Assembly (NCBI RefSeq): GCF_050947875.1
Contig: NC_134573.1
Span: 66,748,315-66,812,314 of the forward strand
DNA: 64,000 nt
Source: Dermacentor variabilis
Taxonomy: Eukaryota; Arthropoda; Arachnida; Ixodida; Ixodidae
Direction of reading: 5' to 3'
The notes under the pieces are model-generated. The model worked only from the letters and a program-made list of their open reading frames with translations. It had not been told where the DNA came from and searched no databases. Positions 19,784-32,273 of the stretch are shown piece by piece (position 1 is the stretch's first letter; every line of letters begins with the position of its first letter). The position numbers were made by a program, and so were the translations under genes.

Positions 19784-22609
19784 CTAAAGAAACCTACGGG
19801 TGCACAGATCCCTAAACTGCCCCATTATACTGACTCATCTCGCTTGCCCACAATATCGTACACTAACATACGCAGCATACTAAATAAGCGTGATATATTT
19901 TGTTCCTTTATAGAAGATAGCAATCCCGACATTTTAGCTCTAACAGAAACATGGCTGCACGACGATGTTTCAGATAGTGAAATTTTTATAGAAAGTGACA
20001 TATTCAGCATTTATCGGCAAGAACACAATGATAAAAAGGGCGGTGGTGTCTTGCTTGCAATAAATAAAAGGATTTCTTCTTATGAAGTTGACACCTCATC
20101 ATCACTTGAGATTATCTGGGCTGCCTGTCAAACCATTTGTGGAAACATATTAGTTGGTGTCTGTTACCGCCCCCCTGAATTGTCCCTTCCATTTGTTGAT
20201 AAACTACGCGAAAGCATTGTTACTGCCATGCGGAAATGTTCAACTAGTTATGTTTATCTGCTTCGCGATTTCAATTTTCCCCAAATCAATTGGCCATGCT
20301 TGTCATCGTCGTGCAAGCACGCAACTTATTTCATTGAATTAACCTTGGACTTAAATCTTTCTCAGGTAATCAATCAACCCACCCGTGACAACAACCTTTT
20401 AGATTTGGTACTAACTACCGTCCCTGAAACCGTGTGTCCTGTGCTAATTTCTGATGGTTTTAGTGACCATAAGCTGCTTCAGCTGACGCTCCGAATACCC
20501 ATGTTATTTACTGGGTTTCAATATAAAAAAATTCGAGATTACAACAAAGCTAACTACGTTACCATCAACACTGAAGTTCAGTTATTTCTCAGTGATTTAT
20601 TCTTGCCGTCTTTTTCCCAACGTTCCGTGAACGAAAACTGGGTACTTTACAAAGACAAATTACTCGATCTTGCAGACAAATATATTCCGTACGTTTCGGC
20701 AGCGAACGACAAGTCTAAACCATGGTTCAATAAAATACTTTTAACACTACGTAATAAAAAAAACAACGTCTGTACCGCAATGCTATAAATCATGCAAGCG
20801 AGTCCTCATGGAGCAAGTACAAAAGTTTCCTTAGTGAGTGCACTTTAGCCTTACGCACTTCTAAAGACAAGTACTTCGCTCACGACTTACCTTCTCTCCT
20901 GAAGACTAATCCGCGAAAATTTTGGCAAACGTTAACACCCGGTCACACTTCTGATATTTCTCTGCTAGACGACAAACAACAACCTCTTTCAGACGGGGAA
21001 TGTTCATCACTATTTAATGCATATTTTTCTTCTGTTTTTACAAGGGAAGACCATTCCGATATTCCAGTGGTTCCGGATTACGATTACCCATTTATGGCAC
21101 CCATAAATATCTCAACTGAAGGCATTGTTAGCCTCATTAACGGACTTAAAACCACATCTGCCTGTGGTATTGACAATATTAACACTAAGCTATTAGAAAA
21201 CACAGTATCTACTTCAAGTATCATTCTGTATCATATCTTCAAGCAGTCCTTGTCGTCTGGTGCCTTGCCCGTTGACTGAAGGTTGCGAAGGTTGTCCCCA
21301 TTTTTAAAACTGGAGATAGACATAGGGCTGAAAACTATCGCCCAATATCGCTAACATCTGTGTCATGCAAACTATTCGAACACATAATCGCCTCGCACAT
21401 TTACACGCACCTAGAAAAAAATAACTTTTTCTTTCAGAAACGGCATGGGTTCAGGAAAGGTCTATATTGTGAAACACAGTTACTCGAGTTTACCACCGAT
21501 CTACACAGCAGTATGAACATCAGTCAACAAATAGACGCCATTTTCCTGGACTTGTCAAAAGCATTTGATCGCGTTGCCCATTGCCGGCTCATTTCTAAAA
21601 TATCTCATCTAGGTATCGACTCACTAACCCTTTCTTGGCTTAGAAACTTCTTATCGCTTCGTCGCCAATTTACCATTGTTAACGATTGTCCTTCTCCTAT
21701 CACTGAGGCCACCTCTGGTGTACCACAGGGGAGTGTGTTGGGGCCTCTGCTTTTCCTAATATTTATTAACGACCTACCTTCAAACATTTCCTCCTGCGTA
21801 CGACTGTTCGCCGACGATTGCGTTGTTTACCAACCAATTAATTCCATTAACGACCATACCGCCTTGCAGCATGACCTTCACATTATTACCGACTGGTGTA
21901 ATACTTGGAACATGTCTCTCAACCCTTCCAAATGTAATAATATATCGTTCTCACGCAAGCGCACGAGCTCCATATTCACATACACCATAAATAACACGAA
22001 TCTGTCACGTACCACTACCTACAAATACCTTGGTGTAAACCTGACTAGTAACCTTTCTTGGTCTCCGCATATCACTACAATTTGCGCAACCGCATCTAAA
22101 ACCCTTGGCTTTATGCGGCGCAACTTGCAAAATTCATCTGCTGACGTGCGTAAATTAGCATACCTGACATTCGTACGCCCGCAATTAGAATTTGCATCCG
22201 CTGTGTGGTCACCACACCAAGAATACTTAATAATCATGCTGGAACGCATCCAGAACAGAGCTTCCCGATATATAACTCGGAATTTTGATCGAAAGTCAAG
22301 TATAACGCAGATCAAGCTTGATATTTCTTTACAGCCCCTAGACATCCGCCGCAAGATTGCTTTGCTCTGTCTATTACACAAATATGTTCATTCCGATAAA
22401 CCATGCATATTACCCCTCGAAACCCCCGTCCGTACGTCCTCAAGATTACATAATCATTTTAGCTTCAAGCGCATTTTCGGTAAACCACTGCTTTCAATTT
22501 ATCTGCTGTACCTCGTGCCATATCCCACTGGAATGGTCTTCCCGATGATATCGTAACGATAACTGATCGTAAAATATTTCGTGAACGCCTGTGCGTGCTT
22601 TTTACATAA
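19784..22609 (+). pseudogene. CR1 ORF2: APE endonuclease and reverse transcriptase
   Basis: ORF2 follows ORF1 in the same frame after the TAG at 19781-19783, with no ATG before the endonuclease. Endonuclease motifs: YTNIRSILNKRD, LALTETWLHDD (catalytic Glu), CYRPP, LRDFNFPQINW (usually GDFN; the Gly is Arg here) and DHKLLQLTL. RT motifs: NYRPISLTS, FLDLSKAFDRV (motif A Asp), GVPQGSVLGPLLF, RLFADDCVVY (FADD at 21807-21818, both Asp kept) and YKYLGVNLTSNLSW. Frameshifts occur at an A8 run (20756-20763), at a TGA where Trp is expected (21277-21279) and near 22510, after which HWNGLPDDIVTITDRKIF gives the true C-terminus. The protein nicks target DNA and copies element RNA. Confidence 0.9.
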
Positions 22610-22787
22610 TCTCCTTTCTTTTATATATCTGCTATGCTTGATCATGCTATGCTTTGTTTTGTTTTTTAGTTCAGCCACTGTACAGTTGTCTTAGGTTTAT
22701 TTTTGAGTTGTTTCCATTGTACTTAACAGTACTTTGTTACATTGCCCCCCTTACTCAATGCCCGACAGGGCCTGTAAGGTGTTTTTT

Positions 22788-22811
22788 AAATAAATAAATA
22801 AATAAATAAAC
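22788..22811 (+). repeat. (AAAT)n LINE tail
   Basis: Six or so AAAT units directly after the CR1 3' UTR, which is the LINE's own 3' repeat tail. Confidence 0.9.
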
Positions 22812-22926
22812 AAGCTTAATACTTCAACCATTACGCCACGGACGCTTTTCTCATATAACAGCGTGCCTCATAATCGTATCATAGTTAACACATGTTTTAT
22901 CGCGGAAATTACATAAGATTACTTAA

Positions 22927-23431
22927 AGGGACACTAAAGTGAAAAATTATTTCTTCTGCATCAGTAAATTACCGTTCTACAACACCGAAAACACCACTCT
23001 TACAAAGCTAAGACGTTTCGTAAGCCAGGAAAAGCGCAAGAACGAAATACGGGTGGCGACGCCTACTTAAGTTCCCGCGCCTGGGGGCTGTGACGCTTTG
23101 GATTTTGATGACATCTTCTAGGGCCTACTAATTACATATAGCGGTACAGATTGACTACATTGTGTTCTAAATGAACCAAATATTAAACATCGCAAGTTTC
23201 GGGAACCTTCATTCAGCCAACACGGTCCAAATGCGAAAACATACTTTGAAATCCCTGACGTCACGCTGTCGTACCGGCGGTGGGGTTTCGGCGTGAAATT
23301 TAGATACTGATGCTTGAACCCTCATTTTCTCATCTAATAATCAAACTATCTTCTTTAAATGACTGCCTGCAGGGTTCTCAAACAATGATTTGTTATTCTA
23401 GACTGATTTGTTCTTTCGCTTTAGTGTCCTT
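22927..23431. mobile_element. MITE with 13 bp TIRs and TTAA flanks
   Basis: The left end AGGGACACTAAAG (22927-22939) and right end CTTTAGTGTCCTT (23419-23431) are inverted repeats with one mismatch. TTAA flanks both (22923-22926 and 23432-23435). TTAA target duplications are typical of piggyBac-like and Kolobok-like transposons. The 505 bp interior has no transposase, so it is non-autonomous. Its ends match a tick MITE that I recall. Confidence 0.85.
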
Positions 23432-23439
23432 TTAACATG

Positions 23440-25590
23440 CCATGATATGTAAAAATGTGGGTTGATACCGAATATATTTCGACAATAAAATTCAGTCCGA
23501 TGTTCCTCACACTCCCCTCACTCGAGGAGTGACGCGAGAAAGTGTGATGCGCAGTGACTCTGCTTCTATCTCACGCCCTACATGCCCAGAAAGACTGTCT
23601 TTCATCGCTTTCAATTGGAGGTTGAAGCCCGCAGCAGCGAGCTACTTTACCGACTAAGCTTTTTCACCTAAAGCTCTAAGTTCCCGTTTGTTTGTTTCTT
23701 TCTCTCTTTCTTTTGTTTTTTGTTAGCGTTTCTGCTTCCTTACTCTTACTAGACGGTGAGAATATTATGAGGTTATAACATCCAACGACTTGTGATCTGA
23801 TGTGCGGTCAAGCGCGTCGGCTTGTACCCATGAATCATCGAAGGTTCCAGAGTAATCGCTGGTGCCCGCGTGTCTTCCAGAAAGTACTACACAATTCGCG
23901 TTGCGCATACAATCAGATTACACGAGGTTCAGTGACAATGGATAGAACCGTCGATAACATTCTAGAAACTTCCGATACATGCAAGCGCGTTCTGCGCTAA
24001 GTAATAATGTTTAACATTTGTAATCCGGTGAAAAACGGCCACTCAAGAAAGCTAAACAAGTACACATGCGAATACTATCCCCAGGATGGCATTCGAATTT
24101 CAAAGTGTGCTTCGTTGGCTTAAGAAATCAGCGGTGTTGCTATGCGGAATCCCTCTAATGTTGTCGAGAGAATAATCACTAAATGCGAAATAATATCAAA
24201 TTCGTTACTAAATAATACTGATTTTATTTATTTGTTTCATCAATTATTTCACTGATATGGTGACTCATCAGTTAAATCGCTGATACATAATGATATCTCA
24301 AGCCACACCTTCCGGCACATTAGGTGATACTTACGTACTTGAAGGCAGCTTTGCAAAGTCAAGGCATGGGAAAGGCTACCTCAAACTACCACATGGCCAG
24401 TAACGACATTGCATATTTACACCACTAGCCATACCAAGCATGTTACGCTACAGCCATTAGGTGGGTTCTATCGCAATTTGGTATATCAGGCCACAGAAAC
24501 TCAAAAGTCTTTTTTACCAGCAACGAAGTCGCAGGTTCTTAAGGAGCGGAAGGAACTCACGTTTTCGCCACACGGACATTAAGACTTTGCTTATTATTTT
24601 CGCCCACAAATTGAACTCAAGGCTCTGAAGAATACTTCCGTGAGAATTAGATACCCTCTGCCATCGAGTACGACCTAATGTTACGCATATAAACAGTTGG
24701 CTCTACCACCTTTGGCAAAATAAAAGTCCTTGTTGCAACAATTGAGACTTTTTCGAATCGATTGTGCCCGTCCTGTATGACTTTAGAGCGTGCCGTGTAT
24801 AAAGGCCTATATGCAAGGCAAATATGACAACACTCTATCAAGGTGCCTCATTTAGGCTTTCAGTAAGCCAAGTTTCAAAGTCCTACAAAAATGTTTATCA
24901 CTAAAGATGGAAAAACAGACATGAAGATGCCGAGTTACGTTATGTTATTTATATTTTCTTTCTTCAGCCCTTCTTCATTCAAAGCCTCTCTCTCCATATC
25001 CCTTGTAGAGTAGCATGAAAGAGAGTAATTTTGTGCCGGCAAGCTTCTCTGATTTGAACTTAGTGGCTAGGTGCGTCCACTCCGTACGTTTTTTGCTCTT
25101 GCACTAAGGTTATATGAGAGCAGGATAACTGAGAGGCGTGGTAGGAGGATCGTTGTGATGGGGTCTCGCAGAGCTCTGGCGTGAGGTGAAGTTTATCCCG
25201 AAAGAAAAGTTAAGCTGTATCGCTAACGGACAAAACATGCATGGCTTTCTCTCTATCCAAATTCATCGTGAAGAACTAGTATTCGTCACAGTGCTGGGAT
25301 ACGAGGAAACTGGCCTTTTTGATGCGCATTGAGCGAATTGTTACTGTCTCCTTTGCGTTACCGTGGCTACTATGAAAGTCGGGAAATTTAAATAATGGCT
25401 AAACGTTAGCGCAGGACGTGTTTATCCCCCTCGAATAGACCTGGAAGTGACATGCCGTTTCACTATACTAATTCGCGCCTTTGCAGAGAAGTATATCTCT
25501 TTTATTTCATTTATCAAGAAGCGGTGCAAGAAGCAGTGCACAGAACCAAGCGATACCTGCGTGACTAAAGTATCCCGTGCGCCCCAGAAA
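23440..25590. other. AT-rich interval without recognised gene
   Basis: No convincing frame, terminal repeat or RNA gene was seen. A pyrimidine-rich run lies at 23690-23725. Confidence 0.5.
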
Positions 25591-26269
25591 GGTTGGAACA
25601 TTTGGTGCTAAAAAGGAGGACGAGAGAGCATCCTACACGTAAACACGAAATGCCGAACTCAAAATGGAGTTACCATCCAGAACATCAACGTTCTCCGTAT
25701 TCTGGGATTTGTATTCTAGAAGGATGGATCAGGGCTATGCCACCATGTAGAAACTCCAAGAAACAGTCCCACAAGTCGCGCACCTAACAAAAAGGTAACA
25801 AACGGAAGAGACGGCAATAAGTAGCAAGGCACTCTTAGGCTTATTCAGGCACTTGTCGTTAGCAGAATCACTTAAGGAACACTGTATCCTGCCGCAAAAA
25901 CAACGAGTTCAAGAAGCTCAACACACGCGAGACGCACAAACTGTACTTAGGGCTTCCCTCAAAAACCTCCCCAGAGAAACTACTCCAACTGGACACACAT
26001 AACACGTGCGATCATATAGCAGAAGCACGGAAGTCGAGCCAGCTCACGAGCAAGGGCAGCAGGACCTTAAAAAGACTACGTGACAAAGTCGAAGACGAGC
26101 GTACAAGTAAACAAAGGATTCATTTACATCGAAGAGACAAGATCAAGGTGGCATCTATTCCTAGTCTCATACATCCAGGACACAACGAAGAAAGAATAGC
26201 AACGGTGACTGAACTTGGAAAGGCCTACGAGAGATATGAATGTGTGGTTGACTGGCGCAGCAATGTTCA

Positions 26270-26830
26270 AGGAACAGAAAGTGCGCTCGATCAGCGTGCT
26301 TTACAATTTATTGGCGAGTGCTGCCTCGAGGAAACATACCACAAAAATATTTTCTTGCTGAGTTTCAGCATTGACTACAGAGTTCTTAGGTACATGTCTT
26401 CAATCAACACTGAAGGACGGGCAGCAGGCGTGATTTGTTCATTTAGAGCAGTAATAGAGGATGAGGAAGACGTCTGGCACGCGAGTCGCATTATTTTAAG
26501 AGCGCTGGTCAGAGGAGGTAGACCGATGCAATATCTCCGGTTGCATCAGTGTCATCCACGTGACGTAAAGCAAATGAAATCTACACGTATGGTTCATTTG
26601 GCGAAAGCTGTCTGTACAAATTTAAAACGAAGCCATAGCTTGCTTGGGTTGAAGGCCACTTCCAGTGTTGTGCCAGGGGATTCCCCCTATTGCTGAAGAA
26701 GGTTCCAAAAAATGTTTCTTTTCTTTCCGTTGGCTAAGCTTATTCTCGATGTGTTGCACATTTAGATATAATTTTTTTCTTGTATTTACACTTGCCTTGA
26801 TCGATTCAAAGGCTAACAAGGAGGGACTCT
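26270..26830. other. Unidentified insert inside the I-type LINE
   Basis: About 560 bp lies between the pre-RNase H linker and the RNase H strand motif of the host LINE, where the family has only ~70 residues of RNase H N-terminus. The plus-strand frame that crosses it (26148-26696) begins in LINE sequence and is not a single gene. I do not recognise the inserted part or find terminal repeats. Confidence 0.35.
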
Positions 26831-27029
26831 GCAAAGGTGACGGCAGTCGTCCTCACAGCGACGGCAGGCAAAGAACACATCACGGTTATAGCAGACTCGC
26901 TAGCCGCCAAAAGGAATTATCAAATAGGCCGAATATCAAAAGTGGCCCTCAGAACGCTAGCAAGAATGGAAGATAGCCACCGAATCTACAGAGTCCTGGC
27001 ATGGGACATGAACCTACTACTTACTAAAT

Positions 27030-27509
27030 CTACTACCACAACGCATCTCTTCGCCCTCTTTGGGTCCAACCTGCGCCTTATTATTCGGCTCGTCGTGACC
27101 ACTTACATAAAGTTAACGTACCCCGTCATAACACCGTCGCGTGCTTACAATCATTCCTTCCTAGGACTTCAGTCGACTGGAATAATCTACCTACATCATT
27201 AGTAAGCATCAGTGACCCCACTCGTTTTAAGAATGCACTAATCAACATAAAATAATGTATGGTGGCAAATGGCATAATTTTGTACTTATTCGTGAACATT
27301 GTCTGCTTGCTAAAGTGTATTCTTTCTGTATTTTGATGTTATGTAAGTCTCTGTTATTTGTTATGAATGCATTACTACTTTTTTCATATTGCTTTTGTTC
27401 CTTGGAAATTCCTTGAACTAATCCTGCATTTTTTACTCTTCGAATGGATTCTCGCCCCTCCCCTCTGCAATGTACAATTATGTACCTTGAAGGTATCACG
27501 AATAAATAA
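27030..27509 (+). mobile_element. CR1-type LINE 3' fragment, nested
   Basis: The frame reads SARRDHLHKVNVPRHNT, then SFLPRTSVDWNNLPTSLV and DPTRFKNALINIK with a stop near 27254. This is the ORF2 C-terminus of a CR1-type LINE. The 3' UTR ends CCTTGAAGGTATCACG followed by (AATA)n at 27500-27515. It sits inside the RNase H of the I-type LINE, so it inserted later. It differs from both large CR1 copies in this window. Confidence 0.78.
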
Positions 27510-27800
27510 ATAAAGCCCTATAGCTGGTCATCTAGCAGTGCACCTCGCTGCCCGAGGGCATACTCTCCAGGCCACCTCGCTAGCGACCGCGCTCTTGGGA
27601 ATACAGACAAAGGCGTTCCAAAGAAATACATCTACATTTCAGCGCGTTACAGGCTAGAAAAGAGAATCTATCCTCCCACACATCACAAGCTATCCAGAGA
27701 AGACGAAGTCAAACTTAGACAAACTACAGACAAACACTTTCACGTACGTAAGAGCATTTCGCGCCACATATTCAACCAAATACGACTGCAAATGCAATAA

Positions 27801-29165
27801 CTGGTACGGTAGAGTCGCTGCGCTAACATCGCAAGACTAGAGTCGGTGATTAAGCAAAGTATCGCACAAAGAAAAAGTGTTGATGTGCCTGCATCGGGAT
27901 TGATAAAGCACTTCGCCCGCACCTGACGAGATGCAGTTTGCTTTTTCAACACTTATGCGTCACTCCCATCCTCCTTCGCTTCGTCTGCTGTAGGAGCCGA
28001 CGCCAGATCCTGCCGCACATTTCCATAAACCGTCACCCAACGCTCTCAGCCAACCGTGAAACCCCGAAGCGGCATGTGGCACCCAAATCCGGCAACTGTA
28101 CCAGACGGCGGCAGAAATTGCGACAGAAGTCACGACCTTTACGGGCCCGCGAATGACGGTGCAATACTCCCGCCATGAAGGCGGGCAACCGCGTAATGGT
28201 CTATGCTGATTTCATGGGTTTTCACGGAGAGGTCCGAACATGGCTGTCGCATGATATGACAGGAAGCGAGAGCAAGGATGCTTGGAGCCAGTGCCCGATG
28301 TAAGAAGTATTTCACTTAGCCTGACATGGTACTTTGAGCACTTTCTCAAGTACTTTGAGAACGTGCAGAAAGATGGACTGTTGAACAATCACCGACACGC
28401 TTGCTCATGCCCACATCGACACAGCGCGTTCACCAGGAGTCTCGTCAGCCTTCGCTCTGTCAACTTCGCGTTGCCATGCTGTGAATGCAACACTGTTTTT
28501 GCATTAGGCATAAAGCGTTCTCAAAGAATGATTAACAGAATCATGCTTGGATATAAGTTAACTTCAAGAATAAAACTATGCGCGTGTTATTAACGGTTCT
28601 ATTCGTGTCAATATTGTCAGCTTGTGTGAGGAAGAGCAATATATTCTAATTTTTATGAATTCCCTTGATTCAAGAAAGATACATTCGCCCCATTTATATT
28701 GCACCTTATGAGTCACCAAGCGCCGATCCTTTTCAAACTCCCAGATAATAAGATTACATAAGTTACATAGAATGGAGCTGTAAATTTTAAGCTACAGACA
28801 CAAAGAATCGTACATGGCCTGGAATGTCTGGAACACTCAGAGCAAAATATATTAACAAGGATATTCTCATATAATCTGTTATGATCTGCCGATATCATCT
28901 GTTTGATTCGTGTAAACAGTTGTTGTGATAATTGTGTGCGTTGTATCACGCTGTTGCGAAAATATATTTATTTAGGGGCTGTGTGCTCGTCTAGCTGCAT
29001 GACTGCAACTTTCCAGTGCAGTTACACCATCTGTATTTGTTATAGACTGTGGTAAATGAACTAAGTTCATTTCATGCGCGGGAAAGCTAACAGCTCTCCT
29101 GAATGCATTCTACTGTTGGAGCTTGCAATTTTTTGTATTGAAGAAGCGTCTGAAGATTTCCGAAG
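27801..29165. other. Interval without recognised gene
   Basis: Mixed sequence with no recognisable frame or terminal repeat. Confidence 0.5.
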
Positions 29166-29430
29166 AAAGGATCATCATCATCATTTTATTTTCCCTTAAG
29201 GACCCTTGTCGGGGTATAACAAGAGGGGGAGGGGGCTACAGAAGATAAGGATAGAAACAAAGATATGGTTACAATTTCTTACGAAACTCGGCCTGTAGAT
29301 TCGTATTAGAACAAAAAAAGAGAAAAGCCAAGAGGCACACTGAATAGAATGCAAAAGCAAATCAGCAGAACAGTCACAATGTGAGACGGCAATCGCCATG
29401 CAATGAAGGCACAGTACGGTCACTATAAGG

Positions 29431-32178
29431 TTAGGGTTTTAGGTGATCAGTAAGCAGCTGCTTCAAGATAATGGGGTTGCGCTCATTGACAACTCAATCT
29501 GGTAAATTGTTCCACTCTGCAATGGCGTAGGCAAAAACGATTGATTAAAGGAAAATGTTGAACCATGCAAGCGCTGGATGCTGCAAGAGTTAAAAAGGCG
29601 ACGAGATGTACGGGTTGGTAGGATTAGAAGCCTTCCATGCAGTTCAGGGAAGTTATAATAAAGTCGCTGGAAAAGGCACAGTTTTGCAATTTTCCGACGC
29701 AACACCAATGGTTCGAGTCCTAGAGATGATTTAATTGCACTGACAGTTTCTTCACGGCTGTACCTGGAAGTGATGAATCTAGCGGCCCAATTTTCTATTG
29801 ATTCTGATATATTAGATTAAGTAAGCTTGGTGCGGCCTCAAAATTGCTGAGGCGTATTCAAGTTTACTTCGAATGAAAGTTTCGTAATCTAGTTTTCTTG
29901 CGGATGAGGGGCACAACGCAAGGGTACGTCTGACGTAACCAAGTGATTTATTGGTGTCGGTAGCCAGTTTTATTATGTCGTCGGACCAGGTCAACTTGCT
30001 GTTAATAGTGATACCGAGAAAACGATACTATTCAACGGTTGATAGGGCTGTCGAGTTTAAAAAGTGCGGGTGATCCTTGTTAGACTGTTTACGGGATACC
30101 TGCATAACTTTACATTTGGAGATGTTAAGTTTCATTAAAGAGTTGGAGCGCCAGGTTTCTAATAAATGTAAGTCTTTTTGGAGCATTGCATGGTCGGTTC
30201 GGTCTTTAATGCGACGATAGATTACGCAGTCATCTGCAAAAAGTCGGATATTGGATGATATGCCGTTAGGAAGGTGGTTTATGAAGATGAGAAAGAGAAG
30301 GGGACCGAGGACGGACCCCTGTGGTACTCCGGATATGACGCTAGCAGTGGTTAAGCAATGATTTCCGACAGCTGTGTACTGGAATCGATTCGTAAGAAAG
30401 CAACGGATCCATGACAGTGCGAGAGGGCGGAGACCGAGGCATGAAAGTTTGGCCAAAAGCTGCTGATGGGGAACACAGTCAAATGCTTTGGCAAAGTCGA
30501 GGTATATGACGTCAATTTGAAGTCATGAGTCTATGTTGAGGTGAAGTTCAGTAATAAATTCAAAAAGCTGTGTATCGCATGACAAACCAGGCCGGAAACC
30601 GTGCTGACTGTGAAAAAAGAAGGAATGATCACGGAGATGACATGCTATTTGCGAATATATTGTATGTTCTAGGAGTTTACAGGGAATACTCGTTAGGGAA
30701 ATGGGGCGATAATTGGAAGGATCAGAGTGGATACCGGTACCACTTTACTAATCTTCCAGTCACTTGGAAGTGAACTATCAGTAATGGACTGGGTAAAAAT
30801 TATTTGTAATATTGTACTGGAAATTTTTTTTCGTACCTTTTAGTATCTTAGCAGTGATGTTATCTGGCCCGGGGGCACTAGAAATCTTTAGGTTTCCGGT
30901 AAGTTTCATAATGCCTTGAGAATTAATCGTAATGGGAAACATGAGGGGAAAACCGTGGCTGGGCAAATAAAGTCCTTCAGTGCAGGCTCATGAGTGAAAA
31001 CAGAAGAAAAATATGCGTGCATTACGTCTGAACGCTGATAAAGCGGCACATTTGTACCATCATAATAAGTCAAGGAAATGTTATTGGAGGTATTGTTTTG
31101 CTTCAGAATATTCCAAAATTTTGGGGGGTTGACACGTATGATGTTAGGCAAATCGTGGTGGAAGAACTTCTTTTTGGATTGTCTCAAAGTGCTAGCGTAT
31201 TTGCGCAGGCATTTGAAGTACTTGTCCCACTTTCAACAAGATTTAGAGAGGTTCGCATCAAGAAACAGACGTTTTTTCCTTCCCGACAGCCTCCGAAGGG
31301 TGTTCGAAATTTTCCTAAATCACCGCGAATGCGAACAAGAGGCACATGTCTCTCAACAAGCCATAATAATTTATTTTGAAATAGCAGCCAGTTTTCATTT
31401 ACTGTACGAGAAGGATCAGCCTCACGAAAAAAATTTGACAAAGTGTTTGGTTCAGCGCTAATTTTGCTAAAATCTGCTATGTTGTAGTCCCTAATGTGTT
31501 TGGTTGAGGGCTGTCTGAAAGGAACTGCGATGCAGAGATTTAATAGCAGTAATTTCTGGCCGCTTAGACCAGCAACGGATGATAGTGATTTTATTGTTTC
31601 GGGGCTAGAAACAAGGACAAGGTCTAGGATGTTCTCCCCATGGGTTGCTATATTAACCGTCTGAGTAAAGTTGAATGTGAGGATTGTGTCAAGAAAATCT
31701 TTGTATTGGCGGTTATGTGCCTCTAGATTTGCCCAGTTAATGTTGGGAAAATTAAAATGGCCACAGAGCATACGATTCGCAGACGGGAATCGTGAGTAAA
31801 GATTCGCTAGTACAGAATTTAGTTCATGGTTGAAAGAAAGATCACAGTCAGGAGCGCGATAACAAGCAATAATCACCGTCATACTTGACCGAAGTGATAT
31901 ATTTGCACAAAAAATTTCATATTGACAGTTCAATTTGGTGACATATGAACGAACACTTTCTTTCACAAAAATCAAAATGCCCCCTCCCCTGCACCCCAAC
32001 CTGTCAAGCCTGTGAACAGCGTATGTTAGGCTCTTATTTGGTAGCTCGTGGTCAGCAATATTGGGATGCAGCAAGATTCCGTAAGTATAGCGAGGTCAGT
32101 ATTGTTGCCTTTCAAAATAGATTCTAGGGCGTCTTTCTTAAGCAGATAGCTACTCACGTTTGTGAGCAAGACCGACAT
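29431..32178 (-). pseudogene. CR1 copy 2 ORF2: endonuclease and RT
   Basis: ORF2 starts at an ATG (32176-32178), MSVLLTNVSSYLLKKD, ~100 bp after the ORF1 stop. A lost base in a Trp codon shifts the frame near 32075. The endonuclease continues with LHPNIADHELPNKS, GGGILIFVKESV, CYRAPDCDLSFNHE, CGHFNFPNINW (usually GDFN; Asp is His here) and NENWLLFQNKLL. RT pieces in several frames: PPKFWNILKQNN, APGPDNITAKIL, DWKISKVVPV, ISGVPQGSVLGPLLFLIFIN and IRLFADDCVIY (FADD at 30229-30240, intact). The C-terminus is AEWNNLPD, a stop, then VVNERNPIILKQLL. At least five lesions are visible. Confidence 0.85.
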
Positions 32179-32273
32179 ATTTTGACAAACAGGGACAGTA
32201 ATCGAGGCGAGGCAGGTCTGGGGGGGGGGGGAGGCGAAGATGGACGCGCGTGCCTGGAGAGACGCAGTGACCG

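Larger units (their letters stand above)
18543..22811 (+). mobile_element. CR1-type LINE, near full length (copy 1)
   Basis: In order: 5' repeat monomers, ORF1 (leader, 2A motif, coiled coil, RNA-binding part), ORF2 (APE endonuclease and RT) and a 3' UTR ending CCCGACAGGGCCTGTAAGG followed by (AAAT)n. The left border is inferred because the repeated sequence begins at GGGCACGACGCC (18543) and similarity to the second monomer stops there. ORF1 has one frameshift and ORF2 three, so the copy is dead but young enough to read throughout. I find no clear target duplication, which fits CR1 elements. Confidence 0.88.
25593..27800 (+). mobile_element. I-type LINE fragment with two nested inserts
   Basis: LINE sequence is found in four separated blocks, all in the correct order. 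Block 1 (25593-25840) includes INVLRILGF, broken by several frameshifts. Block 2 (25840-26265) includes TLRLIQALVVSRI, KLYLGLPSKTSPEKLLQL and ASIPSLIHPGHNEER. Block 3 (26837-27020) is an RNase H piece, HITVIADSLAAKRNYQIG and ISKVALRTLARMED. Block 4 (27510-27800) is GHLAVHLAARGHTLQA, then AYRLEKRIYPPTHHKLSRED. An unidentified segment separates blocks 2 and 3 and a CR1 3' fragment separates 3 and 4. Many frameshifts make this the oldest of the I-type copies. Confidence 0.7.

Noticed and set aside
26148..26696. A 182-residue gene
   Set aside because: It begins in I-type LINE sequence and runs into an unrelated insert, with no recognised domain.
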